Shown: one piece after another, positions 18,308-26,137 of the stretch
How positions within the stretch are numbered: the first letter of the stretch is position 1
How the letters are laid out: each line of letters opens with the position of its first letter
From: JBDGYE01 sp039584255
GTDB taxonomy: Bacteria > Gemmatimonadota > Gemmatimonadetes > Palauibacterales > Palauibacteraceae
Assembly (NCBI GenBank): GCA_039584255.1
Contig: JBDGYE010000004.1
Coordinates: 1-60,175, forward strand
DNA: 60,175 nucleotides
Direction: 5' to 3'
Notes under the pieces: model-generated
Seen by the model: only the letters and a program-made list of their open reading frames with translations
Databases searched by the model: none
Told to the model about the DNA's origin: nothing
Program-made: the position numbers and the translations under genes

Positions 18308-19464
18308 CGGGGGGTCACTTCCTCACCGCCCGACACATCGGGAGACTCCGGCGGAGCCTGCACTTCGATCAGCGGCACTCTGTCCTCGTCGCCTACTCCG
18401 AGGGCCTCACAGAACTCCTCGAACAGGCTGGCCACGAGCGTCTCGTAGTCGGCTTCCGGCATCGAGCGCAGGTCGATCCTGGCACCCGCCATCTCCCCGT
18501 GCCCTCCAGCCGATCCCCGGTCCCCGACCACGGATAGTACCAGGTCGCCCGCGTGTGCTCCTGGCACATAGGTGCGGAGGGAAAGAAGCAGGCTGTCGGC
18601 GTGGCGGCCTGCCGCTATCACCCATTCGACGCCGTGCACCCGCATGAACAGGTCGGCGAGCTGGGCGGCCAGGTCCGGATAGTCCATCCGGCCGAGCGGT
18701 ACGCAGACCACGCCGCCGCGGCTCCACGCGCGCTCCAGGCCCTCGTGGATCGAACGGAACAGCCCTCGGGGGACCCGGGCGTGCCGGATCCTCGAGATCG
18801 CCGCCGGGTCGGAGCGTGGATAGAGGAACAGGCTGGCGTCGACGTCGGCTTCGGAGACCTCGCGGCCGAGATCCATGGTCTCCGACTGGATCCCGAACCA
18901 CATCGCCGTGGCCAGCCGGCGCTCCGGCTCCAGCCGAGCCGCGCGGATGTACTCGACGATGATCGAGGCGCAGGCGCCGTAGCCCGGCCGGACGTCCGCG
19001 AAAGGGACGGCTCCGCTCTCCGGCCGCTCCGGGTGGTGGTCGATGACGACGGAGGCGATCCTGCCCTTCGGCAGAGAGTTGTTCCCGGCCCGCGGCTGGG
19101 TATCCACCAGGGCGACCACCGTGTCCGAGTCCAGCTCCATGTTCTCGATGCGCTCGAACGGCACGTCGAGCTCCTCCATCAGGGCCCGGTTCTCGGCGCG
19201 GCCGATGATCCCGCCGAAGGCCAGCGTGACGGGGAGGGAGCACGTACGCTCGATCAGGAAGCCGAGACCCGCAGCCGAGGCGATCGAGTCGGGATCCGGG
19301 TTGTCGTGGGTGAGCACCAGCACCTTCGCCGCACCGTCCAGCGCGCGGATCAGGTACGAGAGGCGTGAAGTCGTGTCAGCTGCGGGCCTTCTGGGGTTCT
19401 TGGGCCCCGCCTCTCCGTCCTTCGTCTCATCGGGCACCGGGACGCCCGTCGCTTCGTCTGTCAT
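18304..19464 (-). CDS. DHH-family phosphoesterase, second copy
   Basis: A 386-residue DHH protein with a longer, acidic N-terminal lead (about 35 residues) than the copy at 15938. Motifs: VLTHDNPDPDSIASA, VVALVDTQPRAGNN, VIDHHPERPES, and a DHHA1-like end with GDRGSAGGHGEMAGARI. This copy matches the bacterial DHH proteins that handle small oligonucleotides or nucleotide second messengers. Its stop overlaps the coaE-PHP start by 4 bp. Together with 15938-16930 it makes two different DHH paralogues flanking coaE. Confidence 0.86.
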   Translation of the reverse strand: MTDEATGVPVPDETKDGEAGPKNPRRPAADTTSRLSYLIRALDGAAKVLVLTHDNPDPDSIASAAGLGFLIERTCSLPVTLAFGGIIGRAENRALMEELDVPFERIENMELDSDTVVALVDTQPRAGNNSLPKGRIASVVIDHHPERPESGAVPFADVRPGYGACASIIVEYIRAARLEPERRLATAMWFGIQSETMDLGREVSEADVDASLFLYPRSDPAAISRIRHARVPRGLFRSIHEGLERAWSRGGVVCVPLGRMDYPDLAAQLADLFMRVHGVEWVIAAGRHADSLLLSLRTYVPGAHAGDLVLSVVGDRGSAGGHGEMAGARIDLRSMPEADYETLVASLFEEFCEALGVGDEDRVPLIEVQAPPESPDVSGGEEVTPR

Positions 19465-19522
19465 CAGTCCGAGCAGTCACCATGCGGACAGGAATGGCCG
19501 CAGTGCGGACACCGAGGCCGGC

Positions 19523-20179
19523 TTATCCGACCCACCATGATGGATCACCGATCAGGAACGGATTCGAGCCGGCCTCTCGCTCGACGGTCGTGGAAGGGCC
19601 GTGTCCGGTGTGCAGGACCGTGTCTCCTGGAAGAGTGAGGATCTGCTCGCGAATGGAGCGAAGCAGCGTCGTCGCGTCACCTCCCGGTAGATCGGTTCGC
19701 CCTATGGAGCCGGCAAACACGCAGTCGCCGACGAATGCCTGCCCCGGGCCGCTGAGAACGACCCCACCCGGCGAATGTCCGGGCGCGTGCCTGACTTCCA
19801 GATCGAGGTCGCCGAAGATCACCCGCTGGCCGTGCTCGAAGAACACGTCGGGCGGGGGCGGCTCCTCCAGCCGGATCCCGAACAGAGCGGCGTGCTGTGG
19901 CGCGCTGTTGTAGATCGGCAGGTCATCGGGGTGAACGTATACGGGGGCCCCGTATCGCCGTACGAGCTCGGCCACCCCGCCCACGTGATCGACGTGAGCG
20001 TGAGTGAGAAGTATCGCCTGCGGCTCAGCTCCCCACTCATCCAGCGCCGCCGCTACCCTTCCCGGCTCATCACCGGGGTCGATGACGACCGTGCTTTCCG
20101 CCGACGATCCCCGGGTCACGAAGCAGTTCGACTGGAAGGGTCCGACCGCGAGGGCTCTGACCTCGAGGCGATCGCTCAT
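19523..20179 (-). CDS. MBL-fold hydrolase (glyoxalase II-like)
   Basis: A 218-residue single-domain metallo-beta-lactamase-fold protein. The zinc motif THAHVDHVGG is complete, followed by GHSPGG, VGDCVFAGSIGRTDL and a C-terminal TGHGPSTT. This set is typical of YcbL/GloB-type hydrolases acting on S-lactoylglutathione or related thioesters. The start at 20179 is supported by GGAGG 9 bp upstream. It lies in the run of minus-strand redox genes between the DHH protein and the Fe-S carrier. Confidence 0.9.
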   Translation of the reverse strand: MSDRLEVRALAVGPFQSNCFVTRGSSAESTVVIDPGDEPGRVAAALDEWGAEPQAILLTHAHVDHVGGVAELVRRYGAPVYVHPDDLPIYNSAPQHAALFGIRLEEPPPPDVFFEHGQRVIFGDLDLEVRHAPGHSPGGVVLSGPGQAFVGDCVFAGSIGRTDLPGGDATTLLRSIREQILTLPGDTVLHTGHGPSTTVEREAGSNPFLIGDPSWWVG

Positions 20180-20293
20180 CTGAGGTCCCTCCTCATGCAC
20201 CGAGGCCCGGCACCGCGGATCGCGCAGAGCCGGGCCCCGGGGCCACCGGCGGTGTCCCCACCGCGTCGATCGGTCACGTGGCGCCGGGCGCCC

Positions 20294-20662
20294 TCAAACG
20301 GAAAAGGAAGTCCCGCAGCCGCAGGCGCCGGTGGCGTTCGGGTTGCTGAACGTGAAGCCCGACCCCTGAAAGCTGCTGTGATAGCCGATGACTACGCCCG
20401 ACAGGTACTGGGCGCTGAACGGATCGATGATGAGCCGGACGCCGTGTGACTCGATTATGAAGTCATCACCGGCCGGCGATTCCTCGTCGACCTCCAATCC
20501 GTACTCGAACCCCGAGCAGCCGCCCGGCAGCACGCTCACGCGCAGCGCTGCCGTCTCGTCGGTCAGCTCTTCCGCCGCGAAGAAGTTGCGGACCTGCTCC
20601 GCCGCCTCCTCCGTGAGCGAGAGGGCGAAACCGGCCGTCTCCGTAGTCGATACGTCGCTCAT
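20294..20662 (-). CDS. A-type iron-sulfur cluster carrier (ErpA/IscA/SufA-like)
   Basis: 122 residues from the ATG at 20662. The three cluster-binding cysteines are present: one in PGGCSGFEY and two in the C-terminal CGCG motif (ATGACGCGTSF). The fold region LTEEAAEQVRNFF at the N terminus is typical. It delivers Fe-S clusters to apoproteins. No isc or suf genes are adjacent, so it is probably an ErpA-like housekeeping carrier. An in-frame upstream ATG at 20701 is less likely. Confidence 0.93.
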   Translation of the reverse strand: MSDVSTTETAGFALSLTEEAAEQVRNFFAAEELTDETAALRVSVLPGGCSGFEYGLEVDEESPAGDDFIIESHGVRLIIDPFSAQYLSGVVIGYHSSFQGSGFTFSNPNATGACGCGTSFSV

Positions 20663-20880
20663 AGTCTCTATCTTCCTGCCTTCTTTCGCTGGTTCCGACA
20701 ATCCGCGATCGTCTTGGGTATCGACGTCATCCCCACACTAGAGCCGCCACGGAGGGCACGTCAACGCCGCCACGGGGCCCTCGGCTCCGCCTATCAGGCC
20801 GGCCAGAGTATAACCTCTGGAGCACCGGCCGGTTCCCCCGCATCGGCTTGGGGTCCGCATGGCCCGGTGGCGCCGGACCC

Positions 20881-21849
20881 TCATGCTCCGCCGTGAGCGA
20901 GCCAGCGCTCCGCGTCCAGGGCAGCCATGCATCCCGTCCCCGCGGCGGTGACCGCCTGCCGGTAGTAGTCGTCCATCGCATCGCCGGCGGCGAATACGCC
21001 GGGTACGGAGGTGACGGTGCGCCAGGGCGTCGGCGTCTCTATATAGCCGCTCTCCTTCAGAGCGACCTGACCTTCGAGGAAGCCCGTGTTGGGGATGTGG
21101 CCGATGGCGACAAAGAAGCCTTCCACCGCCAGCTTGCGCTCCTCGCCGGTGATGGTGTCACGTAGCCTCAGCGCCTCGACCACTTCATCACCCAGGACTT
21201 CGGTCACGACCGTGTTCCACTCGAACCGGATCTTTTCGTTGTCGAACGCCCGCTGCTGCATGATCTTCGAGGCCCGCAGCTCGTCGCGCCGGTGGATTAC
21301 GACGACCTCGCTCGCGAACTTCGTCATGTAGAGGGCATCCTCGATGGCGCTGTCGCCTCCGCCCGCTACCGCGATCACCTGGTCCCGGAAGTGAGGCAGC
21401 GCGCCGTCACACACGGCGCAGGCTGATACGCCTCCCCCGGACTGAGCCAGGCGCTCCTCGCCGGGTACGTCCAACCACCTGGCGTTGGCGCCGGTGGCGA
21501 CGATCACCGCGTCGGCCTCGACCTCTGTCCCCCCACCCGATGTCAGGCGCAGCGGGCGCCCCGCAAGGTCCACCTCAACGATGTCCTCGGTGACCACACG
21601 GGTGCCGAACCGCTCGGCCTGGGCCTTGAAACTAGCCATCATCTCCTGGCCCGTGATGCCCTCGGGGAAGCCCGGATAGTTTTCGATCTCGGTGGTGAAC
21701 ATGAGCTGGCCGCCGGGAATCATGGTGCGGCTGAACGAGCCCTCAAACACCAGAGGCTCCAGCTGTGCCCTGGCGGCGTAGACCGCCGCTGTCCAGGCAG
21801 CGGGCCCGGACCCGATGATCACCAGCTTCTCGCGCATCGTATCTGACAT
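20881..21849 (-). CDS. trxB: Thioredoxin-disulfide reductase
   Basis: A 322-residue NADPH-dependent flavoprotein. FAD motif GSGPAAWTAAVYAAR at 13-27, redox pair CAVC at 144-147, NADPH motif GGGDSAIEDALYM near 163-175, and C-terminal FAD motif PGVFAAGDAMDDYYRQAVTA. Length and domain order are those of low-molecular-weight TrxB. The enzyme keeps thioredoxin reduced, which would also feed CcdA. The gene lies downstream of an RsrA/SigR-like pair, whose relatives control trxB in actinobacteria. Confidence 0.96.
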   Translation of the reverse strand: MSDTMREKLVIIGSGPAAWTAAVYAARAQLEPLVFEGSFSRTMIPGGQLMFTTEIENYPGFPEGITGQEMMASFKAQAERFGTRVVTEDIVEVDLAGRPLRLTSGGGTEVEADAVIVATGANARWLDVPGEERLAQSGGGVSACAVCDGALPHFRDQVIAVAGGGDSAIEDALYMTKFASEVVVIHRRDELRASKIMQQRAFDNEKIRFEWNTVVTEVLGDEVVEALRLRDTITGEERKLAVEGFFVAIGHIPNTGFLEGQVALKESGYIETPTPWRTVTSVPGVFAAGDAMDDYYRQAVTAAGTGCMAALDAERWLAHGGA

Positions 21850-21925
21850 TCGACGGTATCCTCCGCCTCTACCAGCTCACTTCAGCAGGTCGGTTAAGAA
21901 ATGCTGCGAACCGCTATGAGAACAA

Positions 21926-22753
21926 TCAGCGGTTCCCGCGGACGCAGCGGCTGGCGATCGCGTGCAGCCACTCGAGTGGAACCTGCTGCGTTCCAGGTCC
22001 GCTCCGGGCCGAATCTGGCCCGTGCCAATCGGATCCACCACCCCGCAGGAGATCCAGCTCATCAGCCAGACGGCCCAGCATCTTGCGCTCGTGGTAGCCG
22101 TTCCGGGGGTGAAGGATCTCGACACCATCGAGGCCCACTTCCGCCAGACCGCGAATCTCCGCTGCCGCGAAATCACGACCCGGATGGGCCAGGAGTACGA
22201 CACCGCCGGCGGCGTGCACCAGATCGACCACCTCCTCCGGCGGTGTCGGCTTCTTCTCGACGAACGCGGGCCGACCCCGGGCGATCCACCGATCGAAGGC
22301 GGTCTCGATCTCCCCAACCCATCCGGCTGCCACCAGCGCCCGGCCAATGTGCGCCCTGGTGGGAACCCCGTTGCCGGATTGGCGCAGTACGTCCTGCACC
22401 GATAGGCCTACGTCCAGGCGGTTGAGCCGATCGACGATCTCCTCCGTGCGCCGGATCCGGTCGCTCCAGAACTCGTCGAAGAAGAGCCGCATTCCCGGGT
22501 CGTCGAGATCGAAGCCGTATGCCAGGAGGTGGACGGAGCGGCCAGGCTGGTTGGCCGACAGCTCCGCGCCCGGGAGGAACTGGAGGCCGAGCCGCGCGGC
22601 TTCGGTCGCGGCTTCCTCGATGCCGTGCACTGTGTCGTGGTCGGTAAGCGATACGCCCACGAGCCCGGCCCGGGCGGCCACCCGTACCACCTGGGACGGC
22701 GACGCGTGACCATCCGAGGCCGTGGAATGCAGGTGCAGGTCGACGGTGCTCAA
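21926..22753 (-). CDS. PHP-domain phosphoesterase (nucleoside 3',5'-bisphosphate phosphatase-like)
   Basis: A 275-residue protein with all PHP metal motifs: DLHLHSTASDG at the N terminus, SLTDHDT, GAELSA, LLAHPGRD and GGSDWHG. Its size and the inserted helical domain in the middle fit the TrpH/RNase AM-like family, which hydrolyses 3',5'-bisphosphonucleosides or trims RNA 5' ends. This is the second PHP domain within 5 kb (the other is fused to CoaE). Confidence 0.88.
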   Translation of the reverse strand: MSTVDLHLHSTASDGHASPSQVVRVAARAGLVGVSLTDHDTVHGIEEAATEAARLGLQFLPGAELSANQPGRSVHLLAYGFDLDDPGMRLFFDEFWSDRIRRTEEIVDRLNRLDVGLSVQDVLRQSGNGVPTRAHIGRALVAAGWVGEIETAFDRWIARGRPAFVEKKPTPPEEVVDLVHAAGGVVLLAHPGRDFAAAEIRGLAEVGLDGVEILHPRNGYHERKMLGRLADELDLLRGGGSDWHGPDSARSGPGTQQVPLEWLHAIASRCVRGNR

Positions 22754-22796
22754 GCCTGGCCGTCCGCTGGCGTAGCGATGGCGTGGATGTCCGTCG

Positions 22797-23042
22797 TCAG
22801 CCGGAGCTCAGGGGAGAGTCCATGGAGCCGGTTCCCGAGAACAGCTCGAGGAGATCGGACTCCGACATGCGGTCGAGGTCTTCCTGGCCTCCGATCCTGT
22901 CCTCGGGGACCTCGATGACTCGATACGGGCGCTGCCCGTTGCTCTCGCAGAAGAAGACCACTGTTCGATAGCCGGCGCGGGCCTGTCGCTCGCCCACTTT
23001 GCCGCGCCAGCGGTCGCCGTCCGCCTTGATCGTCTTGGCCAT
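22797..23042 (-). CDS. Small hypothetical protein
   Basis: 81 residues, cytoplasmic. A basic N-terminal half is predicted as beta-strands (GYRTVVFFCESNGQRPYRVIEV) and an acidic C-terminal half is helical (SESDLLELFSG). It is packed tightly between the DtxR-type regulator and the PHP gene, so it is probably translated in the same transcript. The family is not recognised. Confidence 0.6.
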   Translation of the reverse strand: MAKTIKADGDRWRGKVGERQARAGYRTVVFFCESNGQRPYRVIEVPEDRIGGQEDLDRMSESDLLELFSGTGSMDSPLSSG

Positions 23043-23078
23043 TTGCTCGCCCTGGGTTCCTTATGTCTCTGCTGCGCC

Positions 23079-23750
23079 TTACGCCGTTCTATCGACGAGG
23101 ACGACCGCCGCCAGCTGCCGGCTCACCTTGCGCTCGAGGCCCGCGATGCGGATCGCCAGGATGTTGCCCCCTCCGACGGGACCCCGCATCTGGATCTCCA
23201 CACCGAGTACCAAGCCGATCGAAGCCAGGTTGCGCAGGCGTCCCGAATCGTCGTCCGGAACTTCGCGCACCAAGGCGTGAGCACCGATCGGCAGGTCTAC
23301 CAGCCGCTCGAGATTGCGGTCGGCGATCTGGCCGGACGGCGTCGGTATCGGCGAGCCATGCGGGTCTTCCTGCGGGTCTCCCAGCGCCCGCGCCATCGCA
23401 TCGATGAGCATCTCGGACGCGGCATGCTCCAGGCGCTCGGCCTCCGGGTGGACTCCATCCCAGGTGTAGCCGAGCTTCTCGATCAGGTACGACTCGATGA
23501 CCCTGTGCCGCCGGATGATCCGAAGAGCGGTCGCCTCGCCATGGGGGGTCAGCCGAACCCCGTGATAGGGCTCGTGCTCCAGGAGCCTCTGGTCAGCCAG
23601 GCTCTTCACCATGTTGGTGACCGACGCGGCAGAGCGTCTCAGCTCCTCCGCGAGCGCCGTGGTGGACACCGCCCCGAAGTCCTCCTGAAGCTTATATATC
23701 GCCTTCAGGTAGTCCTCGACGGCCCGACTGTGGTTCTTCGGCGCCTCCAC
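23079..23750 (-). CDS. DtxR/MntR-family metal-dependent repressor
   Basis: A 223-residue regulator: N-terminal winged helix (EDYLKAIYKLQEDFGAVST, then RSAASVTNMVKSLADQRLL), a dimerisation and metal-binding domain with HRVIESYLIEKLGYTWDGVH and AERLEHAAS, and a C-terminal FeoA/SH3-like domain (IGAHALVREV...LASIGLVLG). It would repress iron or manganese uptake genes when the metal is bound. No metal transporter is adjacent, although a CDF exporter gene lies elsewhere in the window. The last 12 bp are close to the next gene. Confidence 0.91.
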   Translation of the reverse strand: MEAPKNHSRAVEDYLKAIYKLQEDFGAVSTTALAEELRRSAASVTNMVKSLADQRLLEHEPYHGVRLTPHGEATALRIIRRHRVIESYLIEKLGYTWDGVHPEAERLEHAASEMLIDAMARALGDPQEDPHGSPIPTPSGQIADRNLERLVDLPIGAHALVREVPDDDSGRLRNLASIGLVLGVEIQMRGPVGGGNILAIRIAGLERKVSRQLAAVVLVDRTA

Positions 23751-23761
23751 CCGTCACCCGC

Positions 23762-24832
23762 TCAGTGAGGGACGAACCTGTCGTCCTCGGAGAGATCGGC
23801 CAGGAGGCAGGCGATGAGCTCCGCCGCCCGGTCCAGGTCTGCACCGCTGACGATCTGGTTCGGGGTATGCATGTAACGGTTCGGAATGGACACGAGGCCT
23901 GTAGCCACGCCCGCTCTGGACATGCGGATGGCGTCGGCGTCCGTCCCAGTCATGGCCGGCAGCGCCTGCAGCTGTACCTCGATCTCCCGGCTCTTCGCCA
24001 TCGCCAACAGCCGGCTGTACACTACCGGATTGATCGCCGCACCGCGGGCCAGCACCGGACCTGCGCCGAGCTTGATGTCACCGTGCTCCTTCTTGTCCAC
24101 CTCGGGGTGGTCAGTGGCATGCGTCACGTCCACAGCGATCCCAACATCCGGATCCAGGCCGTATGAGCCCGTGCGGGCACCGCCGCCGGCGACGTAGCCG
24201 ATCTCTTCCTGGACCGTCGCGACGGCGACGGCTCGGACCGCGCACCCTTTCTCCTTGGCCCGGCGAAGCGCTTCCAGCACGACGGCGGCACCCACCCTGT
24301 CATCGATGGAGCGGGCCGCGATCAGGTCCTCGGTGAGCTGCAGGGTTTCCGACTGGATCACGGCTACGTCGCCTACGGACACCTTCTCGCGGGCCTCGTC
24401 CGCCGACCCGGCGCCGATGTCGATCCACAGGTTCTTGAGCTTCACCGGCTTCTCGGCGTCCTCGTTCTTGATGAGGTGGATCGCGCGACGTCCGATCACC
24501 CCCGACACCGGCCCTTCTCCCGTGAGGATTTCGACTCTCTGCCCCACCAACACGGGGGCGTCCCAGCCTCCGACGTTCCTGATGTACAGGAAGCCCTGGT
24601 CGTCAATGTGGTTGACCATCAGGCCGATCTCGTCGACGTGACCGGCCAGCATCACGGTGAGAGAGGCATCGGGGTTGATCGCTGCAAAGCTGTTCCCGTG
24701 AACGTCGCCCCAGGTCTGCTCGGCGAACGAGGAAGCCTCGTCACGCCACACCGCGGCGGCCTCCGTCTCGAAGCCGGACGGCCCGCGGGCGTCGAGCAAG
24801 CGGGTCAGCATCTCGCTCATGGCTGATCTCAT
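23762..24832 (-). CDS. M42-family aminopeptidase
   Basis: A 356-residue cobalt/zinc aminopeptidase of the tetrahedral (TET/YsdC/FrvX) type. Metal ligands are seen in LAGHVDEIGLMV, RSIDDRVGAAVVLEAL, VQEEIGYVGG-like VQEEIGYVAG, and AVDVTHATDHP. The final His is in NRYMHTPNQIV. All positions needed for catalysis are kept. An alternative start at 24820 would drop four residues. It degrades short peptides in the cytoplasm. Confidence 0.93.
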   Translation of the reverse strand: MRSAMSEMLTRLLDARGPSGFETEAAAVWRDEASSFAEQTWGDVHGNSFAAINPDASLTVMLAGHVDEIGLMVNHIDDQGFLYIRNVGGWDAPVLVGQRVEILTGEGPVSGVIGRRAIHLIKNEDAEKPVKLKNLWIDIGAGSADEAREKVSVGDVAVIQSETLQLTEDLIAARSIDDRVGAAVVLEALRRAKEKGCAVRAVAVATVQEEIGYVAGGGARTGSYGLDPDVGIAVDVTHATDHPEVDKKEHGDIKLGAGPVLARGAAINPVVYSRLLAMAKSREIEVQLQALPAMTGTDADAIRMSRAGVATGLVSIPNRYMHTPNQIVSGADLDRAAELIACLLADLSEDDRFVPH

Positions 24833-24971
24833 ATGCGGTTTGGCACTGGATCGGTTACGGGTTGCATCCCTCGTCGAATCGACGTGCAGGTGGCCATGCT
24901 CTCCGGAGGGATCCGCTGGAGCGTCAGGCTATCACGCGAAGCCGGAGGCGGCAACGCCCTCCCTCCCCGTG

Positions 24972-25256
24972 TCAGCCGGTCTCCTCGTCCAGCAGAGCCC
25001 GAACCCTGTCCTCGAGGTCCTGGCTCCTCTCTCCCCTGGCTCCCACCTCGTGCACGTAGTCGAGAAACAGGCGCTCGAAGTTGAAGTAAGGATAGCAGTT
25101 CCGGCACCTCTCCAGGTGCCTGCGCACCATATCGTGTCGTTCCGGATCCAGCTCGCCATCCAGATACTCGTACACGACGGCGAGTGACTCCTCACAGGTG
25201 AGCTCCTGCTCCCCGTGCATTTCGCTTCCGGGCGGCACGGGCGCGTCGGTGGTCAT
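24972..25256 (-). CDS. Zinc-binding anti-sigma factor, RsrA-like
   Basis: 94 residues. The ligand pattern is C21-x25-H47-x3-C51-x2-C54, the same spacing as the redox-active ZAS domain of Streptomyces RsrA, in which disulfide formation releases zinc and the sigma factor. The EYLDGELDPERHDMVRRHLE segment is typical. Its ATG overlaps the stop of the upstream sigma gene (ATGA), the usual coupling of such pairs. It should bind and inactivate that sigma factor until oxidised. Confidence 0.86.
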   Translation of the reverse strand: MTTDAPVPPGSEMHGEQELTCEESLAVVYEYLDGELDPERHDMVRRHLERCRNCYPYFNFERLFLDYVHEVGARGERSQDLEDRVRALLDEETG

Positions 25257-25810
25257 TTCAAGAACCCCATTTCGACGGCGTATTCGTACAGCCGCTCCTG
25301 TAACCTCTTCCGGGCGCGGAAGAGTCGGGACTTTACGGTGCCGACGGGAATCCCCATCAGCTCGGAGACTTCCTGATAGCTCAAGCCCTCGATGTCGGCG
25401 AGCACGACCGCGACGCGGAATTCCTCCGGCAGCTCGTCGATGGCCGCGATGACCTCGGCGTCGATAATCCGCTCGAACAGGCGCCCCTCGGGATCCGCTT
25501 CGAACAGCGCCGGGGAGTGAGGGCGCTCCGCCACCTGCTCGAACTCCACGTCCGTCGGGCGGCTCTTCTGGCGGCGGAACTGGTTGATGAAGGTGTTCCG
25601 CAGGATCGTCATGAGCCACGCGCGGCAGTTGGTGCCCTGCTCGAAGCTGTCCCAGGCTCGATAGGCTTTCAGGAGGGCCTCCTGTACGAGGTCCTCCGCT
25701 CGGGGCTCGTCTCCTCCCGAGAGCCTGAGCGCAAGACCGTACAGGGCGTCGAGATGGACCAGCGCCTCCTCTTCGAACTCCCTTCGGCGCGGCTCGGCCG
25801 GTATTGTCAT
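25253..25810 (-). CDS. ECF sigma factor, SigR/SigH-like
   Basis: A 185-residue group IV sigma factor. Region 2 runs from LVHLDALYGLALRL through DLVQEALLKAYRAWDSF and GTNCRAWLMTILRNTFINQFRR. Region 4 holds LPEEFRVAVVLADIEGLSYQEVSELMGIPVGTVKSRLFRARKRL. The GTN-RAWL-ILRNTFIN phrase is characteristic of the SigR/RpoE-like group. The start at 25810 is supported by GGAGGT 5 bp upstream. With the RsrA-like partner it probably governs a thiol-oxidative stress response. Confidence 0.92.
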   Translation of the reverse strand: MTIPAEPRRREFEEEALVHLDALYGLALRLSGGDEPRAEDLVQEALLKAYRAWDSFEQGTNCRAWLMTILRNTFINQFRRQKSRPTDVEFEQVAERPHSPALFEADPEGRLFERIIDAEVIAAIDELPEEFRVAVVLADIEGLSYQEVSELMGIPVGTVKSRLFRARKRLQERLYEYAVEMGFLK

Positions 25811-26137
25811 CTCACCTCCAACCACCCGACCAGCAACTCGGGACTGGCGTATCCCCTTTGGTCGGCCCTCATCCTGCCTCGCGGTCCACGGTATTCAGGG
25901 TCTGGTGGGGCGGCAAGTGGAATCGGACTGCAGGTCCGTCCGGTCGGCCCTTGCGTCGGGTTCGATGGGCCAGGAACGTGGGCCGGGACCAGCCGTACTA
26001 CGGTAGGGCCGGGTGGAGATCACATGGTGTCGCCCGGCCGAAAAAGGCGACTCGCTGGCAGCCGGAGAGCGACGGCCCGGCGCGCGGCGGAGCGCCGCCC
26101 CGAGACGGGTCGCCTGGAGAGACTTGGAGGTGCGCAG
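25811..26137. other. Gene-free divergent region between sigma factor and AsmA-like gene
   Basis: About 330 bp carrying the two divergent 5' regions. No coding sequence with believable composition was found on either strand. It must hold the promoter of the sigma/anti-sigma pair, but I could not identify a convincing SigR-type promoter. Confidence 0.5.

Noticed and set aside
25910..25950. GGAAT...GTC spacing resembling a SigR promoter before the AsmA-like gene
   Set aside because: The -10 half is GTC rather than GTT and no second example was found near the sigma gene, so the match is too weak.
25517..26137. Upstream extension of the AsmA-like frame by 207 codons
   Set aside because: The extension overlaps the divergent sigma factor gene and reads as shuffled Arg/Gly-rich sequence. 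A GTG with GGAGG upstream at 26138 explains the start.
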